DNA from: Pollenia angustigena
Taxonomy: Eukaryota > Arthropoda > Insecta > Diptera > Polleniidae
Assembly: GCA_930367215.1 (NCBI GenBank)
Contig: OV884057.1
Span: 262,216,339 to 262,280,338, forward strand
DNA: 64,000 nucleotides
Reading direction: 5' to 3'
Shown here: positions 44,101 through 55,627 of the stretch, one piece after another
Numbering within the stretch: position 1 is the stretch's first letter
Layout of the letters: the number at the start of each line of letters is the position of its first letter
Notes under the pieces: generated by a model
The model's input: the letters and a program-made list of their open reading frames with translations, nothing else
What the model was told of the DNA's origin: nothing
Database searches by the model: none
Made by a program: the position numbers and the translations under genes

Positions 44101-45027
44101 GTGCACATATTCTGTAAGTCCCAATTTACATTATACGATTTTTGTCGTTGCGATTATTGTCGTTTCTTCTTTGAAGTCGGTCTGATATTTACATTGTACG
44201 ATTTTTGTCGTTAAAACTTTTTCTGTGCAACCGAACTTCAATACATTTTTCGTCAAATGAGAGCACAATGAGAGAACGAATGAGCGAACAAAATGAATCG
44301 AAGAGTACACTCGCTTGTGTATCCCTTTTAATTCCTCTCTCCCCTCTCGCCTATAAGGTAAGAATCGCAACGACAAAAATCGTTTAATGTAAAAGCAGAC
44401 TAACTCTCGCGCCGAGAAACTTTTTGATTGAAATGTGTGAAATGAAACAAAAATGCCATAAATTGCAACAAACAGCTGTTTGTTCACTAAACTGTGTACG
44501 TAACTTTTTTTGGCGAGTACTAGCTGTCACGTAAGGAATTTACTCGTCAATTTACAGAAAACATTTTTGTGAGAAATGTTCCAGCTTTGAACTGTCAAAT
44601 AAACTCACGAATAAAAACGCGGTGAGAAGAAAATTGAACACTAAAAATCAATTAAAAATGCAAATTATAATAATAATAATATTTTGATCTTGGCACATTT
44701 TTTCTTTACCAATTTTATAAAATAATACGAATGTTTTCAAAGCTCATTTGCAAACAACAAGCATTAGAGTCGCACCTTACATTATTTGGTATAGCCGACA
44801 GTTTTATTTTCGCCGCCTTCGTTGAAAAATTTTAAATTTTAGTAAATTTTGGTCACATCGGCTTCGAGTGCAATGTTATTACACTTATAACGTAACGACG
44901 TAATATCTTTTGATAGTTTTCGAGGTGAGTTACAGACACAGTTTTTTCTTACTTTTCGAAAAACGATGGAATATTTTGTTTCACATCTTTTCGATGCGAG
45001 AAATTCTCACTAAAGTTACAGAACAGG
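44101..45027 (-). mobile_element. TIR element M1, copy A (inverted), with a nested MITE
   Basis: The copy is in inverse orientation to copies B and C. It begins gtgcacatattctgtaa, is interrupted at 44118-44400, resumes actctcgcgccgagaaactt, and runs through cagctgtttgttcac, tagctgtcacgtaagg, cgccgccttcgttgaaaaat, cacatcggcttcgagtgcaa and tttgttt cacatcttttcgatgcgaga to ctcactaaagttacagaac. M1 is non-coding as far as I can see. Confidence 0.75.
44118..44400. mobile_element. 283-bp MITE nested in M1 copy A, TAA TSD
   Basis: Ends contain tttacattatacgatttttg with tcgttgcgatt and the inverse aatcgcaacgacaaaaatcg with tttaatgtaaa. TAA occurs on both sides (44115-44117 and 44401-44403), and the flanks rejoin to the expected M1 sequence (ttctgtaa + ctctcgcg). 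A second copy of the atttttgtcgtt end motif lies at 44200. TWA duplication suggests a Harbinger-like MITE. Confidence 0.75.
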
Positions 45028-45729
45028 ACGGTGCCGTGCAATAAAGCCATACGGCTTTATAACCACCATCCAAGTGCAATAACACCATAATCGCTTAATA
45101 ACCAAAGTGGAAATAACGCCATAACAGTGTTATTGTTATGGTTACAAATTGCCAAAAGTACAGCAGGTACAGTAGGTGGAATGGGAGGAAGCGCGACCGG
45201 CGGACGATCGTGTCGCGTACGGCGGGCCCGCCACAACATGTTTACAAACTCCAAAGCATAGCCGACCTCGGCCGGACGCAAGGATTTTCTCTTCTATGGT
45301 ATAACAAATTCCGGCTTCGCTAACTAAAGCTTCTCTGCATAGCCGGCCTTCGGCCAGGCGCAAGGATTTTCTCCACTATGGTATAACAAATACCGACTTC
45401 GCTAACTAAAGCTTCTCTGCGTAGTCGGCCTTCGTTCGAAAACAAGGCAGATTTTAGAACCTTTACTTAGCGAAACCGGTACTTGTTATACCATATAGGA
45501 GAAAATCATTGCGCCCAAAAGTGTTTTCGTTATATTTTTAATATATACACCCAGAAAAAAAAACAACAAAACAATTTTTAAATAAATTAGAATTGAATTA
45601 AAATAAAAACATTTAAATGGGAAATAAGGCCATGTATGGCTTTTATTATTTTATATTTATTATTTCTTAATGGATTGAGAAATAAGGCCATATGGCTTTA
45701 TTTCCTATGGCTTTATTGCACGGCACCGT
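45028..45729. mobile_element. 702-bp TIR element (ACGGTGCCGTGC) with ACAGG TSD and 82-bp repeats
   Basis: Ends ACGGTGCCGTGCAATAAAGC and the inverse GCTTTATTGCACGGCACCGT are perfect over at least 20 bases. acagg occurs on both sides (45023-45027 and 45730-45734). Inside, agccatacggctttat-type words recur near both ends, and 45270-45440 holds two 82-bp units (cgcaaggattttct, atggtataacaaat, ttcgctaactaaagcttctc tgc) plus a third, inverted part near 45470-45510. A central stretch (45180-45240) is unusually GC-rich. A 5-bp TSD fits Transib-like or other DDE elements; no transposase is present. Confidence 0.75.
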
Positions 45730-45734
45730 ACAGG

Positions 45735-46558
45735 ACTTATCATTAAGGTAAATAACTTTTGGATATCGTTTCTTACAACTATTTTGATGAAACTCCTAAT
45801 TCTTATTTTAAAGAATGAGAGGCTGCAGAAAAATGTCCCTAATAAACACGAAATAAAAAATAACCAAAAATCTCATATTAACCACACATTTGGTTGTAGC
45901 TTAAGTTTAAAACTAGCATACTCCCTATGGATCCTGGTTAAATCCGCCACAAACATACATTTCTACACTAATTCATTTACATATACACATTTACAAACAA
46001 ACAAGTCATACGTTCATATACATAAATAAAGAATAACTTGAAAAATGTCCTTCTGTTTGGTCATAAATTTTCTTTTTAACAATTTTCATACAATCCCAAA
46101 CACATGAGACTGTCAAATCAATTATAACTGTTGCGAAAATATAATAAATACAACAACAAATTCGAAAACAAAAACAACAAGGACAATATCTACAAATTAA
46201 AAAAAAAATCACTCTACTCATGTACGTTAGACCGGCTCACTTCGTATGAAGAACAAAAAGTGACTTGGAACTTTGGGTTTGTTTTATAAAGATTCCTCAA
46301 ATGGCTAAGATCTAATGCAGCCCGATCGTGAACTGGCTAGTTTTTTGAACATTTTTATATTTTATCTTGATCTTGATATCGTCACCTATAAATCAAAAAG
46401 CCGTAAGCGACAAAAATCCTTAAAAAGCTTGGGAACGGACAGCGATACCCCTCAAAACTATTTTAGTTCAAATAACTGGGAGTGAAAGTTAAATTTGCTC
46501 AAAAAATTTCAGAAATGAAGAAGAGTACGGAAACGAAAACACCAGATTTTTTTTACCA
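45735..46558. other. Stretch without a recognised gene
   Basis: No domain or element end was recognised between the ACGGTGCC element and M1 copy B. Confidence 0.4.
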
Positions 46559-47287
46559 GTACCCATGTTCTGTAACTTTAGTGAGAACTTCTTGCATCGA
46601 AAAGATGTGAAACAAAATATTCCATCGTTTCTTGAAAAGTAAGAAAAATGTGTGTCTGTAACTCATGTCGAAAACTATCAAAAGAGATTACGTCGTTACG
46701 TTATAAATGTCATAATATTGCACTCGAAGCCGATGTGACATTGCAAACGTTTAGAACGCCAGTAACACATATCGTTGACGGCGACCAAAATTAACTTAAA
46801 TTGAAAATTTTTCAACGACGGCGGCGAAAACACAACCGTCGGCTATGCCAAATTGTGTAAAGAGCGACTTTAATGTTTGTTGTTTGCAAACGAGCTTTGA
46901 AGACATTCGTATATTTTATAAAAATGTTAAAAGCAAAATAATAAAACAATGAAAAATGTGCCAAGAATAAAATATTATTATTATTATTTTTTGCATTTTG
47001 CATTTTTAATTGTTTTTTAGTGTTAAAATTTTTTCTCGCCCCATTTTTATTCGTGAGTTTATTTCACAGTTCAAAGCGGGAACTTTTCTCACCAAAATGT
47101 TACAGAAACACTTTTTCTGTAAATTGGCGAGTAATTTCCTTACGTGACAGCTTGTACTCGCCAAAAAAGTTACAGACACAGTTAAGTGAGAAAAACAGCT
47201 GTTTGTTTCAATTAATGACATTTTTGTTTCATTTCACACATTTCAATCGAAAACTTTCTCGACGCGAGAGTTTCAGAACATGGGCAC
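46559..47287 (+). mobile_element. TIR element M1, copy B
   Basis: The copy starts GTACCCATGTTCTGTAACTT and ends GAGAGTTTCAGAACATGGGC AC; these are inverted ends. Shared internal words with copies A and C include gaaacaaaatattccatcg, aactatcaaaagagattacg, cactcgaagccgatgtgaca, acacatatcgttgacggcga and tccttacgtgacagct. A 63-codon minus frame is incidental. Its last ~37 bases form part of the large hairpin that follows. Confidence 0.8.
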
Positions 47288-47807
47288 AGGTACGTGATGA
47301 AAATCAATCGAATTCAAATCGATCGTTTTTAGAAAGTGTGATAAATTTCTGTCGATTTTAAAATCCGTTTCAGAATTATAATCTTAATTTTTTTGTCAAA
47401 ATACAGTTCAATTAACATATATGGGTATTTCCACAGAAAATCCCACTTTTTGTCACGTTACGACACCAATCATTTTTTATTGTTTCTCAAAGAATGTTAA
47501 AAATATTATTTACTTTTTTGCATTTTGTTGTGAAGCGAAAGAGAGGAAAATTTTGAACAACATGGTTCTAAAATACAAGACTAATTGCTTGCTGTCGTAA
47601 CGTGACAAAAAGCAGACTTTTCTGTGCAAATACCCATATATGTTAATTGAACTGTATTTTGACAAAAAAATTAAGATTATAATTCTGAAACGGATTTTAA
47701 AATCGACAGAAATTTATCACACTTTCTAAAAACGATCGATTTGAATTCGATTGATTTTCATCACGTACCTGTGCCCATGTTCTGATACTCTCGCGTCGAG
47801 AAAGTTT
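47251..47807. repeat. Large near-perfect inverted duplication (two ~215-bp arms)
   Basis: Arms 47251-47464 and 47593-47807 are inverted copies. The left arm includes the end of M1 copy B (gacgcgagagtttcagaaca), then cacaggtacgtgatgaaaat, tttctgtcgattttaaaatc and tacagttcaattaacatata. The outer ~170 bp appear almost identical. The inner ~40 bp (gggtatttccacagaaaatc / gatttt...) differ at several bases and look like the TIRs of a small element (about 47429-47637) at the centre. The loop is about 128 bases. Confidence 0.9.
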
Positions 47808-48878
47808 AAAAGTTTATAAAATTTAAAAGAATAAATATGGGAAATAGAGGAAAATTTATCCATTCCATTTTTAATCCATTTAATCCATTTTCTATCACAT
47901 AGCAGATTATTTGGTTTTTTGAATGCTTTAAATGCTTAAGAACGAATTGTTGTCGTAAATGCTTCTAGATATCACTAAAAAGATTTTTATTGTTGAACAA
48001 GTGCGATATGTAAAAATAATTTGATAACAGATATTAAAATTTCCCTACAAAATGTAAGTTTCAGGTGCAATTTTTATTGTCGAATTCCTAATTTCGTTTA
48101 CAACTTTGATGTACATAAACAAAAGACAGCAGCTGTTCGATTCATATTTTACAGAAAATGTCCGAGAAAATACTTGGGTAAAGTATGTGAAAGATAACAA
48201 TCAAATTTACTCTCTTATAAAGTCTGTCGTTAAAACAATTTTTGTGAACGGCATTTGCTTTTGGATAAGTCGGTGTAGTATGGGAACACAACTATTGTAT
48301 GTTTTGTACTTTCAATTTAAAAACTTAGGTTTTTATTTACTGATACAATTGCTGCTGCTGTTATTCTTCTGGTCGGTCACTCTGGTAAATCTAATGAAGA
48401 TTTACTTTTACAGATTTCAAAAAACGAAAACAGAAAAAAGTATTTTACATCTTTTTTTTTGAAAATGCATGTAAGATTGTGTGTTAGTGTATAAAATAAA
48501 AAAAAAACAAATACATACAATATTCAATATGCAGCATAACAAACATATGAAAAGCTTGTTGCCATTTATATTGCATTTTCCGAAAAATAAAAAAAAAGCT
48601 AAAGACAAAAACGACATGGCATTGAATGTATTTGCAAGTAAAGGGTGTTTTATTAAGAGCTACTTTTCCAAGTGTATGTTAGTCAAGTAAACTTTGCAAC
48701 AGCTACTTGAAGAACCTTAAACTTTTGATTCAAAACTTTTACACCATCAAAATAAAAAAAAGCGTTCAACATTTAAATATGGACAATTTTACAAACTACA
48801 ACTGAATTATTGCTTCCTACAAATGTGAAGGAAAAACATTGTTTTTTGGAATATTAGAATTAAAAAAAAAGGATATTA
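47808..48878. other. Stretch without a recognised gene
   Basis: The longest frame (48106-48462, 118 codons, plus) has a charged start and a hydrophobic second half (LLIQLLLLLFFWSVTLV) but no family I recognise. No coding support such as splice signals or a conserved neighbour is visible, so I leave it uncalled. Confidence 0.4.
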
Positions 48879-49092
48879 AGGCCTCGTCACTCTATCGTAA
48901 ACGTAAACGTTAAGGATCTACTGTTATTATGTTGGTCTATTTTTATTGATAGAGCGAACATTTTCTTTTTATTTTTATACAAAACGCACAAATAACAAAA
49001 TCTAAAATTTATAAAAAGTATTTTTAAAATCATATAAAATTGACGTATATTTAGCAGCCCACCATAACGTCTACGTATGAGTAACGAGTCCT
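48879..49092. mobile_element. 214-bp Harbinger-like MITE with TTA TSD
   Basis: Ends AGGCCTCGTCACTC and GAGTAACGAGTCCT are inverted with two mismatches, extended by atcgtaaacgtaaacgtt / cataacgtctacgtat. TTA lies on both sides (48876-48878 and 49093-49095). Non-coding interior. Confidence 0.68.
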
Positions 49093-49384
49093 TTAGACTT
49101 TTGATGGTCAATGTATATTCTGTGTTTTGTAGTATTTTAGTGTAAAGAAACCTCTATTCAGTGTACCCTTTACTCGTATGTTTTAAATTATATACATACA
49201 TACATAGATATACAAATACATGTAAAATATTTATTTTACATACATACATCCAACATGTAATAAACCATACTGGAATGAATATGTTTGTGTAAGTGTGTGT
49301 TTTGAAAATTGTTTGTTGTATAAAACTTCGATTTGTCTGGTAAAACGAGAGAGAGAGATGATCCTTAGTATTGGTTTGTAAAAT

Positions 49385-49733
49385 CCCTGCAAATAATAGG
49401 ACCAGTCCAAACACGCGTGTAAAGAGTAGTCCACAAGGGACCAGGGCTAGTCCAAAAGTAACCCAAACATATGGAAAAAACCTGGTCTAGTTGACATTAC
49501 GATGTCCTAGGACCACTAAGGAGTAGTTTTAAAACTACTCCATGGTATACACAAGAGGATTAGTTTTGAAGTCGATTAAAAACGAAAGCATGTCGTTAAA
49601 AAACGAAGACACGTCGTCTCACTACAAACACTTTTTAACAATGACATGGTCCATGCTTGCATTACATCGGACCAGTCCATGGAGTAGTCCATTTTATCAA
49701 AATGGATCAGGTGGTCCAATTTTATTTGCAGGG
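49385..49733. mobile_element. 349-bp MITE dense in ggaccagtcc motifs
   Basis: Ends CCCTGCAAATAATAGGACCA and TGGTCCAATTTTATTTGCAG GG are inverted. The interior has at least ten copies of ggacca, tggtcc, agtcca or tagtcc, including ggaccagtcc twice (near 49400 and 49670). The flanking at dinucleotide is shared, but no longer target duplication is clear. The dense motif suggests a binding-site array. Confidence 0.65.
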
Positions 49734-51934
49734 ATGCTGCAGATATGTTTTATTGTTATTTTTTGGCTTTTTTGGATATATTTCAGTTTCTAGATACACG
49801 TGGTATTGTTGGTTGTAGATTTATGTCCACAACATGCGATTATAAATTCTAAATACCGCTTTAGATGTGCCCCCAGCCCTTAGGATGCTCTAACCTCTTG
49901 GATTGTAAAATTGGATAAGTGCAGTAGACTTTTCGGTACTCCCTATGAAAAGAACAAAAATTTAAATGTGTAATTGTGTAAAACAATTAAAAACGTTTAA
50001 TAATTTAAGCTAAACGCTTTTATATTAATAATAATAATAAGAAGAAGAAGAGGACAAAACAAGGATTGGTTTGATTGATTGGTTTAAGATTTTGGAAAAA
50101 ATCCCTCAGCCAACATTTATTAGCCCAACTACATGCATAAATGAATCAAATGTATGCGAAATTTTCTAAAATTCCGATACAAAAAAAAGAATACTGCAAT
50201 AATACTTTTATTTTCTGCAATTGTATGAATTTCTAAGTTTTTTTGTTTGAGTGTGTGTATGTTTTCATGTAAGTGTATGCTTTTGCATGTATAAATCTAT
50301 ATTAAGTCATTAAAATGTTTTTCAATTACAACTATAAAGGACTCTCTAGTTGATTCGACTACAATGTGCAATCATTATAGAATCCTTTCTAAATGTGTTT
50401 GTCCAAATGCTTTATCGTTAAGATGCGTATGTATTTTGTGCAAGTGTTGTCTGTTCATGTGTTTGTTCGTGTTTATGTTGCTTATGCATTTAGTTTGGTA
50501 GCAACATCACATGATTCTTTTAAATTGCTTCAATGCGCAATTATTTCAGTTTAACTTGCCAACAATAATACATGTTCATGGTGCGATCTTTTTTCAAATC
50601 GTAAAAACTCCATCCCTTTTAAATCACCCACCCAAAAATATTTCTGCCCAAAATTTAAAGCTTAGGGTAGAGAGAGTGTATTCAGATGTTAGTAGTTGTA
50701 AAGTAAAAACTCGTCGCAGTCATTTCGAAAGTCTTTTATTCTCATAAATCAGTTGTTTGTCTTTTAATCCGTTTTAATTGCTGTAACTATTCTGTACACG
50801 AACATGTTCTAATGCAGTTAAATTCTTTTTGTTTTAGCCAACTTCTGCACATAATCGCTATTAAAAACAATTTCATTTAAAAAAAAAAGTTTCACCAATA
50901 GCAGGACTAGAGGAAAAAACTTTAATGAACATATAAGATCTTATCGATTACTGTCGGAATATTAAAATTAAATCTAAATTAAATCTAGTTGCTAAGGATA
51001 AATCAAAAATAAAAAAAGAGCAAAATCCCAAAAGAAAACTACGTTTGTAATCAAAATAGACTTTTCAAAATTAAAGAAATTCCGAATTTGTTTACCTATT
51101 TTTTTAAAGTGTAATCCAAAACAGTCAAATTAAGTACACTAAAGAACAAAACAGACTTAATCTATACCAATAAAGTTTAGGTTAATTATATTAAAAACTG
51201 AAGGATAATTTATTGCTTTCACTGTAAAGAAACCAAATCGCCTCTCCTCTGTTTAGTGACCACATAAATGTGGCAACAGTTTGTCATTTTAAATGGCTTT
51301 CGATACTGCATTCATGCTTCTTGTGTTAAATGGCTAGCATTCGAACATATTTTATCATTTATCGCTACCAACGACAAACGACAATGGTCATCGTTCTACG
51401 ACACAAACGCACAAAACAAAAGCAGAAAAAATAAAATTTTTATATCCCACCGATACTCCAACTAACGAAATTCAACCATTCTCCATCCCTGTAGTTACAA
51501 TATAGAATACCATTTACATCAATAGAAAATAACACGCATTTAATTCAATATTCCTGGAATGCATTGAAAAATATAGAAACAGAGAAATAGAAATCATACA
51601 CACTGATTCTGTACCCAAGGAATGAATGACCATCGAAAGCAATTAAAGACTAATGGGCGACATTTGTTGTAGTTATACCCATGTTTAATTGTTTTAGTCA
51701 ATATTTTTTTTTTTTTCGCTTAAAGTAGGGACAATAAGGATTATATGAATTTACATTAAATACGTAAAGATTTAAAACATCGTTTACGGATGTCTTAAAA
51801 CAAAATTTTATAAGGATCTAATTCCTTATATGAATCAAATTGGATATAAGCGTTAAGCGACCAGCTTTGTGGACTGCTTTTTTTCTATAAAAAGAATTTT
51901 ACAGCTTTAACTTTACTCGGTTTCACTATGGTGT
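49734..51934. other. Stretch without a recognised gene
   Basis: A short aataataataagaagaagaa tract lies near 50030. Several plus-strand frames of 65-80 codons show no domain. No element ends were recognised. Confidence 0.4.
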
Positions 51935-53570
51935 GATATAGAAAGTATTTAAGATATCAATTAATTTATTTTGTGCCACGCCCAGTTCTCAACTCCTTCC
52001 CACATTTTTTCGGATGTTGTCTGTTGATAGCCAAGATACTTAACATTATTTGGAAACTTCAGGCTCTTGACGTTCTCCTGATATTAAAACCAAAAAAAAC
52101 TATAACAAGGGATTTATGGGTAAAATAATAAATTGGTTGTACATATTCCTGTCTTTTGCAAACGACCTTCCTTCGCCCCAGGTTTAACCTATTCCGGCCA
52201 CTTCTACATTCATTTGCCTTCTCCACGCATGAGCTGTGCGTCCTCTTATTCGACTTCCTTGCGGGTTCCAGTCTATGGCATTTCTTGTTCCTGTTTCCTT
52301 GATCTTCTTAACGTATGGCCAATCCACCGCAATTTCTTTTTCTGTGGCTATGAGTTGTTGGTGGGATTGTTTTCAAAGCCTGTTGTTGGACACCACTTTA
52401 GGCCAGAATATTCTGAATATCCAGCGAAAACGAACACCTGGATCTTCTGTGTGTCTCGAGAGGCAGCGTTCCATGTCTCGCGACCGTAGAGGAGAGTGAG
52501 CTTGATATTTGTGTTGAAGATTGTTAACTTTGTAACTTAACTGTGAGCTGAAAGAGTGAAGACGAATTTCAAATGGGTCTTAAACGACCGAAAGTTTCTC
52601 GCGCTTTCTGAACACGGTTGTCAATGTCTTCACTTGACCCGCCATTTTTGGAAATTATGCTCCCAATTTACCAACAATGGCTGACATCCTCCACTTGATT
52701 ACTTCCTATTGTAAATAATTAATGGGACGTCGCATTGACTCGCAGTGTTTTGGTTTTAGAAGTGTTAATATTAAGTCCAGCCGCATCTATTGTTGTTATT
52801 ATATTTTGCACATTTGATGCAAGATCTTAAGAACTGTGTCTAACACTATTTTAAATAGAAGTGGTGATAAAACACAGTCTTGGCGAGCACCGATTTGAAT
52901 TTTCAACGTCCTGCTTAATGCTTTACCATGATAAATTAAACTTCTAACATCGTGGTTAAGGCACCTTATAAGTGAGATAAGCGGGACATTTTGTATCGTA
53001 GTGCGCTCCAGATTACATAGATAAAGCACATATAAAGTAGTGATTGCCATTTAACACGATAGCACGAAGACTGTTTATATGGTCGATAGTGGATTTGTGG
53101 GCTCTGAATACCACCTGTTCCTGTCGCAGTGCTGAGAACACTTAGAGTCTGAACACAATGTAACGATAATTTATTGCGGTGCGGTTTTTCATACGATTTT
53201 AAAATAAAAAACCGAAACAAAGCGAATTTAATTCGCCTTGTCTCTCAATTTTTAATACTCGTTCTCTTTCTGATGTTGCCATAGTTGATAAAAATGTGTG
53301 CACAAATAAATTAATAAAAATTTAAACAAAAAATTACTACTATTTCCGTCGCCGGCTTCCGTTGTATTGTGTTTATTTTTCTCTCTCGCAACGAGAAATC
53401 GCACCGCACCGCAAACATTGTGTTTAGACTCTTAAGCGGAGATACGTTTGGCGATTATTTGGGCAATGACCTTGTTAATCATACAAAGCAACGTAATGTC
53501 ACGCCAATCATTTGAGCTCGTAAGATCTCCCTTCATCGGAATGTTTATTATTATTGATAAAATTTTCTAA
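51935..53570 (-). pseudogene. RTE-like LINE relic, broken
   Basis: Minus-strand fragments in order are INIPMKGDLTSSNDWRDIT and MINKVIAQIIAKRIS (53540-53440), an inserted MITE, HKSTIDHINSLRAIV, GARQDCVLSPLLFKIVLDTV (block B), AAGLNINTSKTKTLRVN, IGSIISKNGGSSEDIDN, RETFGRLRPI, LLYGRETWNAASRDTQKIQ and LRWIGHTLRRSRKQ. The order and sequence match the better-preserved RTE-like LINE at 2286-4528. Many stops and frame changes are present; the YADD box cannot be read. Confidence 0.75.
53145..53431. mobile_element. 287-bp Harbinger-like MITE in the RTE relic, TTA TSD
   Basis: Ends GAGTCTGAACACAATG and CATTGTGTTTAGACTC are inverted with one mismatch, and TTA occurs on both sides (53142-53144 and 53432-53434). 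Inner words ttgcggtgcggtttt and gcaccgcaccgcaaa are also inverted. It separates the fingers motif from the HKSTIDH segment of the LINE, so it was inserted after the LINE. Confidence 0.75.
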
Positions 53571-53815
53571 CGTTTTCATTTATGCGGATGATGTAAACAT
53601 TTTCCTAAGTTCTAATTAATATGCAACAAGACTTGGACTTTTTCCAGTCATGGTGTAATTTGAATTTGATGGATCTTAACTTAAGAAAACGAAAACATAT
53701 GTCATCATACGGAGGAAATCATATAAATGTAAGTTATTCTTTGGGGAACTATTAGCTAGAAAATTTTGTCTAAATTTTGGATCTTGGAGTCAAACTGGAA
53801 CGATATCGACATCTA
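53571..53815 (+). pseudogene. Non-LTR RT fragment with YADD box
   Basis: Two adjacent frames read FSNVFIYADDVNIFLSS and then LQQDLDFFQSWCNLNLMDLN, followed by ILDLGVKLE. This is the catalytic block C and the next helices of a non-LTR reverse transcriptase of a Jockey/I/R1-like kind ('yADDvk.f......Lq.dld.f..Wc..n.l.ln..Kc'). It is a separate element from the RTE-like sequences on either side, in the opposite orientation to the one at its left. Confidence 0.7.
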
Positions 53816-53929
53816 TTGAAGAACAACTGAATCCTGATCCTAGCCAATCCAGAAAATCCATGAATGGACTAATCTTATCATCCAGCTTACAAACAACACA
53901 GAACCGCCAAATCGTCACGAAAATAAAAT

Positions 53930-54440
53930 TGAAATACATCAGCCAAAGAATAATAAGACCTCAAAAATGGATAACCTACCTGCCGAACTTTACAAATACA
54001 ATTGGCAAGCTACTTCCGCTATATTAGAAACTCTATTTCGTTCAATATGGAAAAAGGAAGTATGTAGCTTCGAAGACAGGAAGAAAAGGTTAACAGTGAA
54101 GGTCTCAAAGAACAATACCCTCAAACTATGAAATAACTCGAAGGGAATAAAAAAAATTTAGAATGTCAGCAATATTTGCTTATGCCTCAAAAAGGATATT
54201 GAACCGCTTTATTTTTCCCATAGATCTATAGCTAAGGAAAGGGTAAGCCTGATTTCGGCCAAAAATGTGGTAAGCTTGTCTAAATAAAGAAAATGGAAAT
54301 GGCTTGGGCATATACTTCGAAAACACTGCAATGGCATCTGCCACGAAACTCTGGACTAGAACTGGCAATGGTCTACAAGCCGAGGAATACAGAAGACTAC
54401 CTGTAGACCAACCAACAATCTTCCTCAAAGAAACGGTGAA
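53930..54440 (+). pseudogene. RTE-like LINE relic, internally deleted
   Basis: The first part reads MDNLPAELYKYNWQATSAIL, ETLFRSIWKKE and LTVKVSKNNTL, matching 'adgLPAElyk......l..lf..iWe.e..p.dW..g.i..vpKkGdl'. The second part (from about 54285) reads RKWKWLGHILRKHCNG and ICHETLDWNWQ, matching the C-terminal '.WkWiGHtLRk....i...aldWNpqG'. The catalytic domain between them is missing. It lies head-to-head with the RTE relic on the minus strand. Confidence 0.72.
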
Positions 54441-54569
54441 ATCTTGTATAGAACCAAGATTTTATGTTGCCTATAATAAGCCATTGATCATAGAAGACGA
54501 AAAGAATTGAAAACAAAAACAAAATTTGTTGTCTTAAACTGTGTTCACCCCTATTTTATAATTGACGTC

Positions 54570-54935
54570 CTACACGTGACCACTCGTTGTATTAAAAAAT
54601 TATTTACATTTGGAAAACGTTTGGCAAGAAAAATTGTCTTAATTTGGTGTGTTATCAATTTACAACCTCTCTTAATATGGGCGGAATTTGAAAAGTAAGC
54701 GTGGCGCTTCCCTTAAAAAAAGACATTATAGATTTCTGTATATCTGGAAAACGCCTAAGCCCATAGTTTTCAAATTTGGTACAAGCATCTTTGTTTTCAA
54801 TACACAACGTCCGACAAAATGTGGGCGAGTTTAAAAAAGTGGTCGTGGTTTTTTTTATATTTAGTTATATTTGAACAACGGTATTTATATAACTTTCTAT
54901 TCTTATCGCACCATGGTGAAGGGAATATACGATTC
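54570..54935. repeat. Dispersed repeat R, partial copy
   Basis: Contains tttggaaaacgtttgg, gtggtcgtggtttttttta, aacggtatttatataacttt and caccatggtgaagggaatat. These match the right part of R copy 2 (gaacgatatttatgtatata, tcatcatggtgaagggtata). It lacks the gccgaat end. Confidence 0.5.
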
Positions 54936-54950
54936 AATTTCACTCAAAAA

Positions 54951-55592
54951 ATGTAAACTAGTATTAACAACTTTTTCTCAATTTTTTATTTAAGTAAACA
55001 AATAAAATGACTGTCAATTATAAAATTTTGACAGATGTTAAAAGTATTTCTAAAATGAAATAATTAAAAGATTAACTTTTTTGCTCTTTTTTGGTTTACC
55101 GATAAAAACTTTTTTAAATCATAAACAAGGGAAATAGATGGACAAATTATTGCAGCTCATCAAAATGAAAACCAGACAAGGAAGGAGTTAACCCTATATT
55201 TATTAAAAGTATCTAAAAAAAAATAAAATTTTGCGGTTGGTCTGCGCTACTGTTTTTTAATTTGTGGTTAAATTATTGATGTACGTGTAAAAGTTTCAAA
55301 TCAACAAAAAAAACTTTACAACAGAAAAAAGTTCAAAAACAACCCCTAATTGAGCCGGTGGACAGATTATTAATATTATCAAGCAAAAAAATAACTCTAA
55401 AATATACAAAGTTTATGTGGCAGAGTCGTCAGTCTTTGACATAAATATGCCACCACTAACACACCATCTTCAGGCAGACAGACAAGTTGCCAAAACAACA
55501 AAAAAGAAATTAGCACTCAGATGATTAAAAAGTAATTATGGTAAAACTTTTTTGTTTGTTTCATTGTTCACGGTTACAAGTGTCTAAGCTGA

Positions 55593-55627
<35 letters not shown>

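Noticed and set aside
45057..45363. GC-rich coding exon
   Set aside because: The frames cross the TIR and 82-bp repeats of a transposable element; no domain was recognised.
48106..48462. 118-codon frame with a hydrophobic tail
   Set aside because: No family recognised and no supporting gene structure; composition is that of AT-rich non-coding DNA.
52133..52499. Plus-strand frames of about 118 and 87 codons
   Set aside because: They lie antisense to the C-terminal part of an RTE-like relic on the minus strand.
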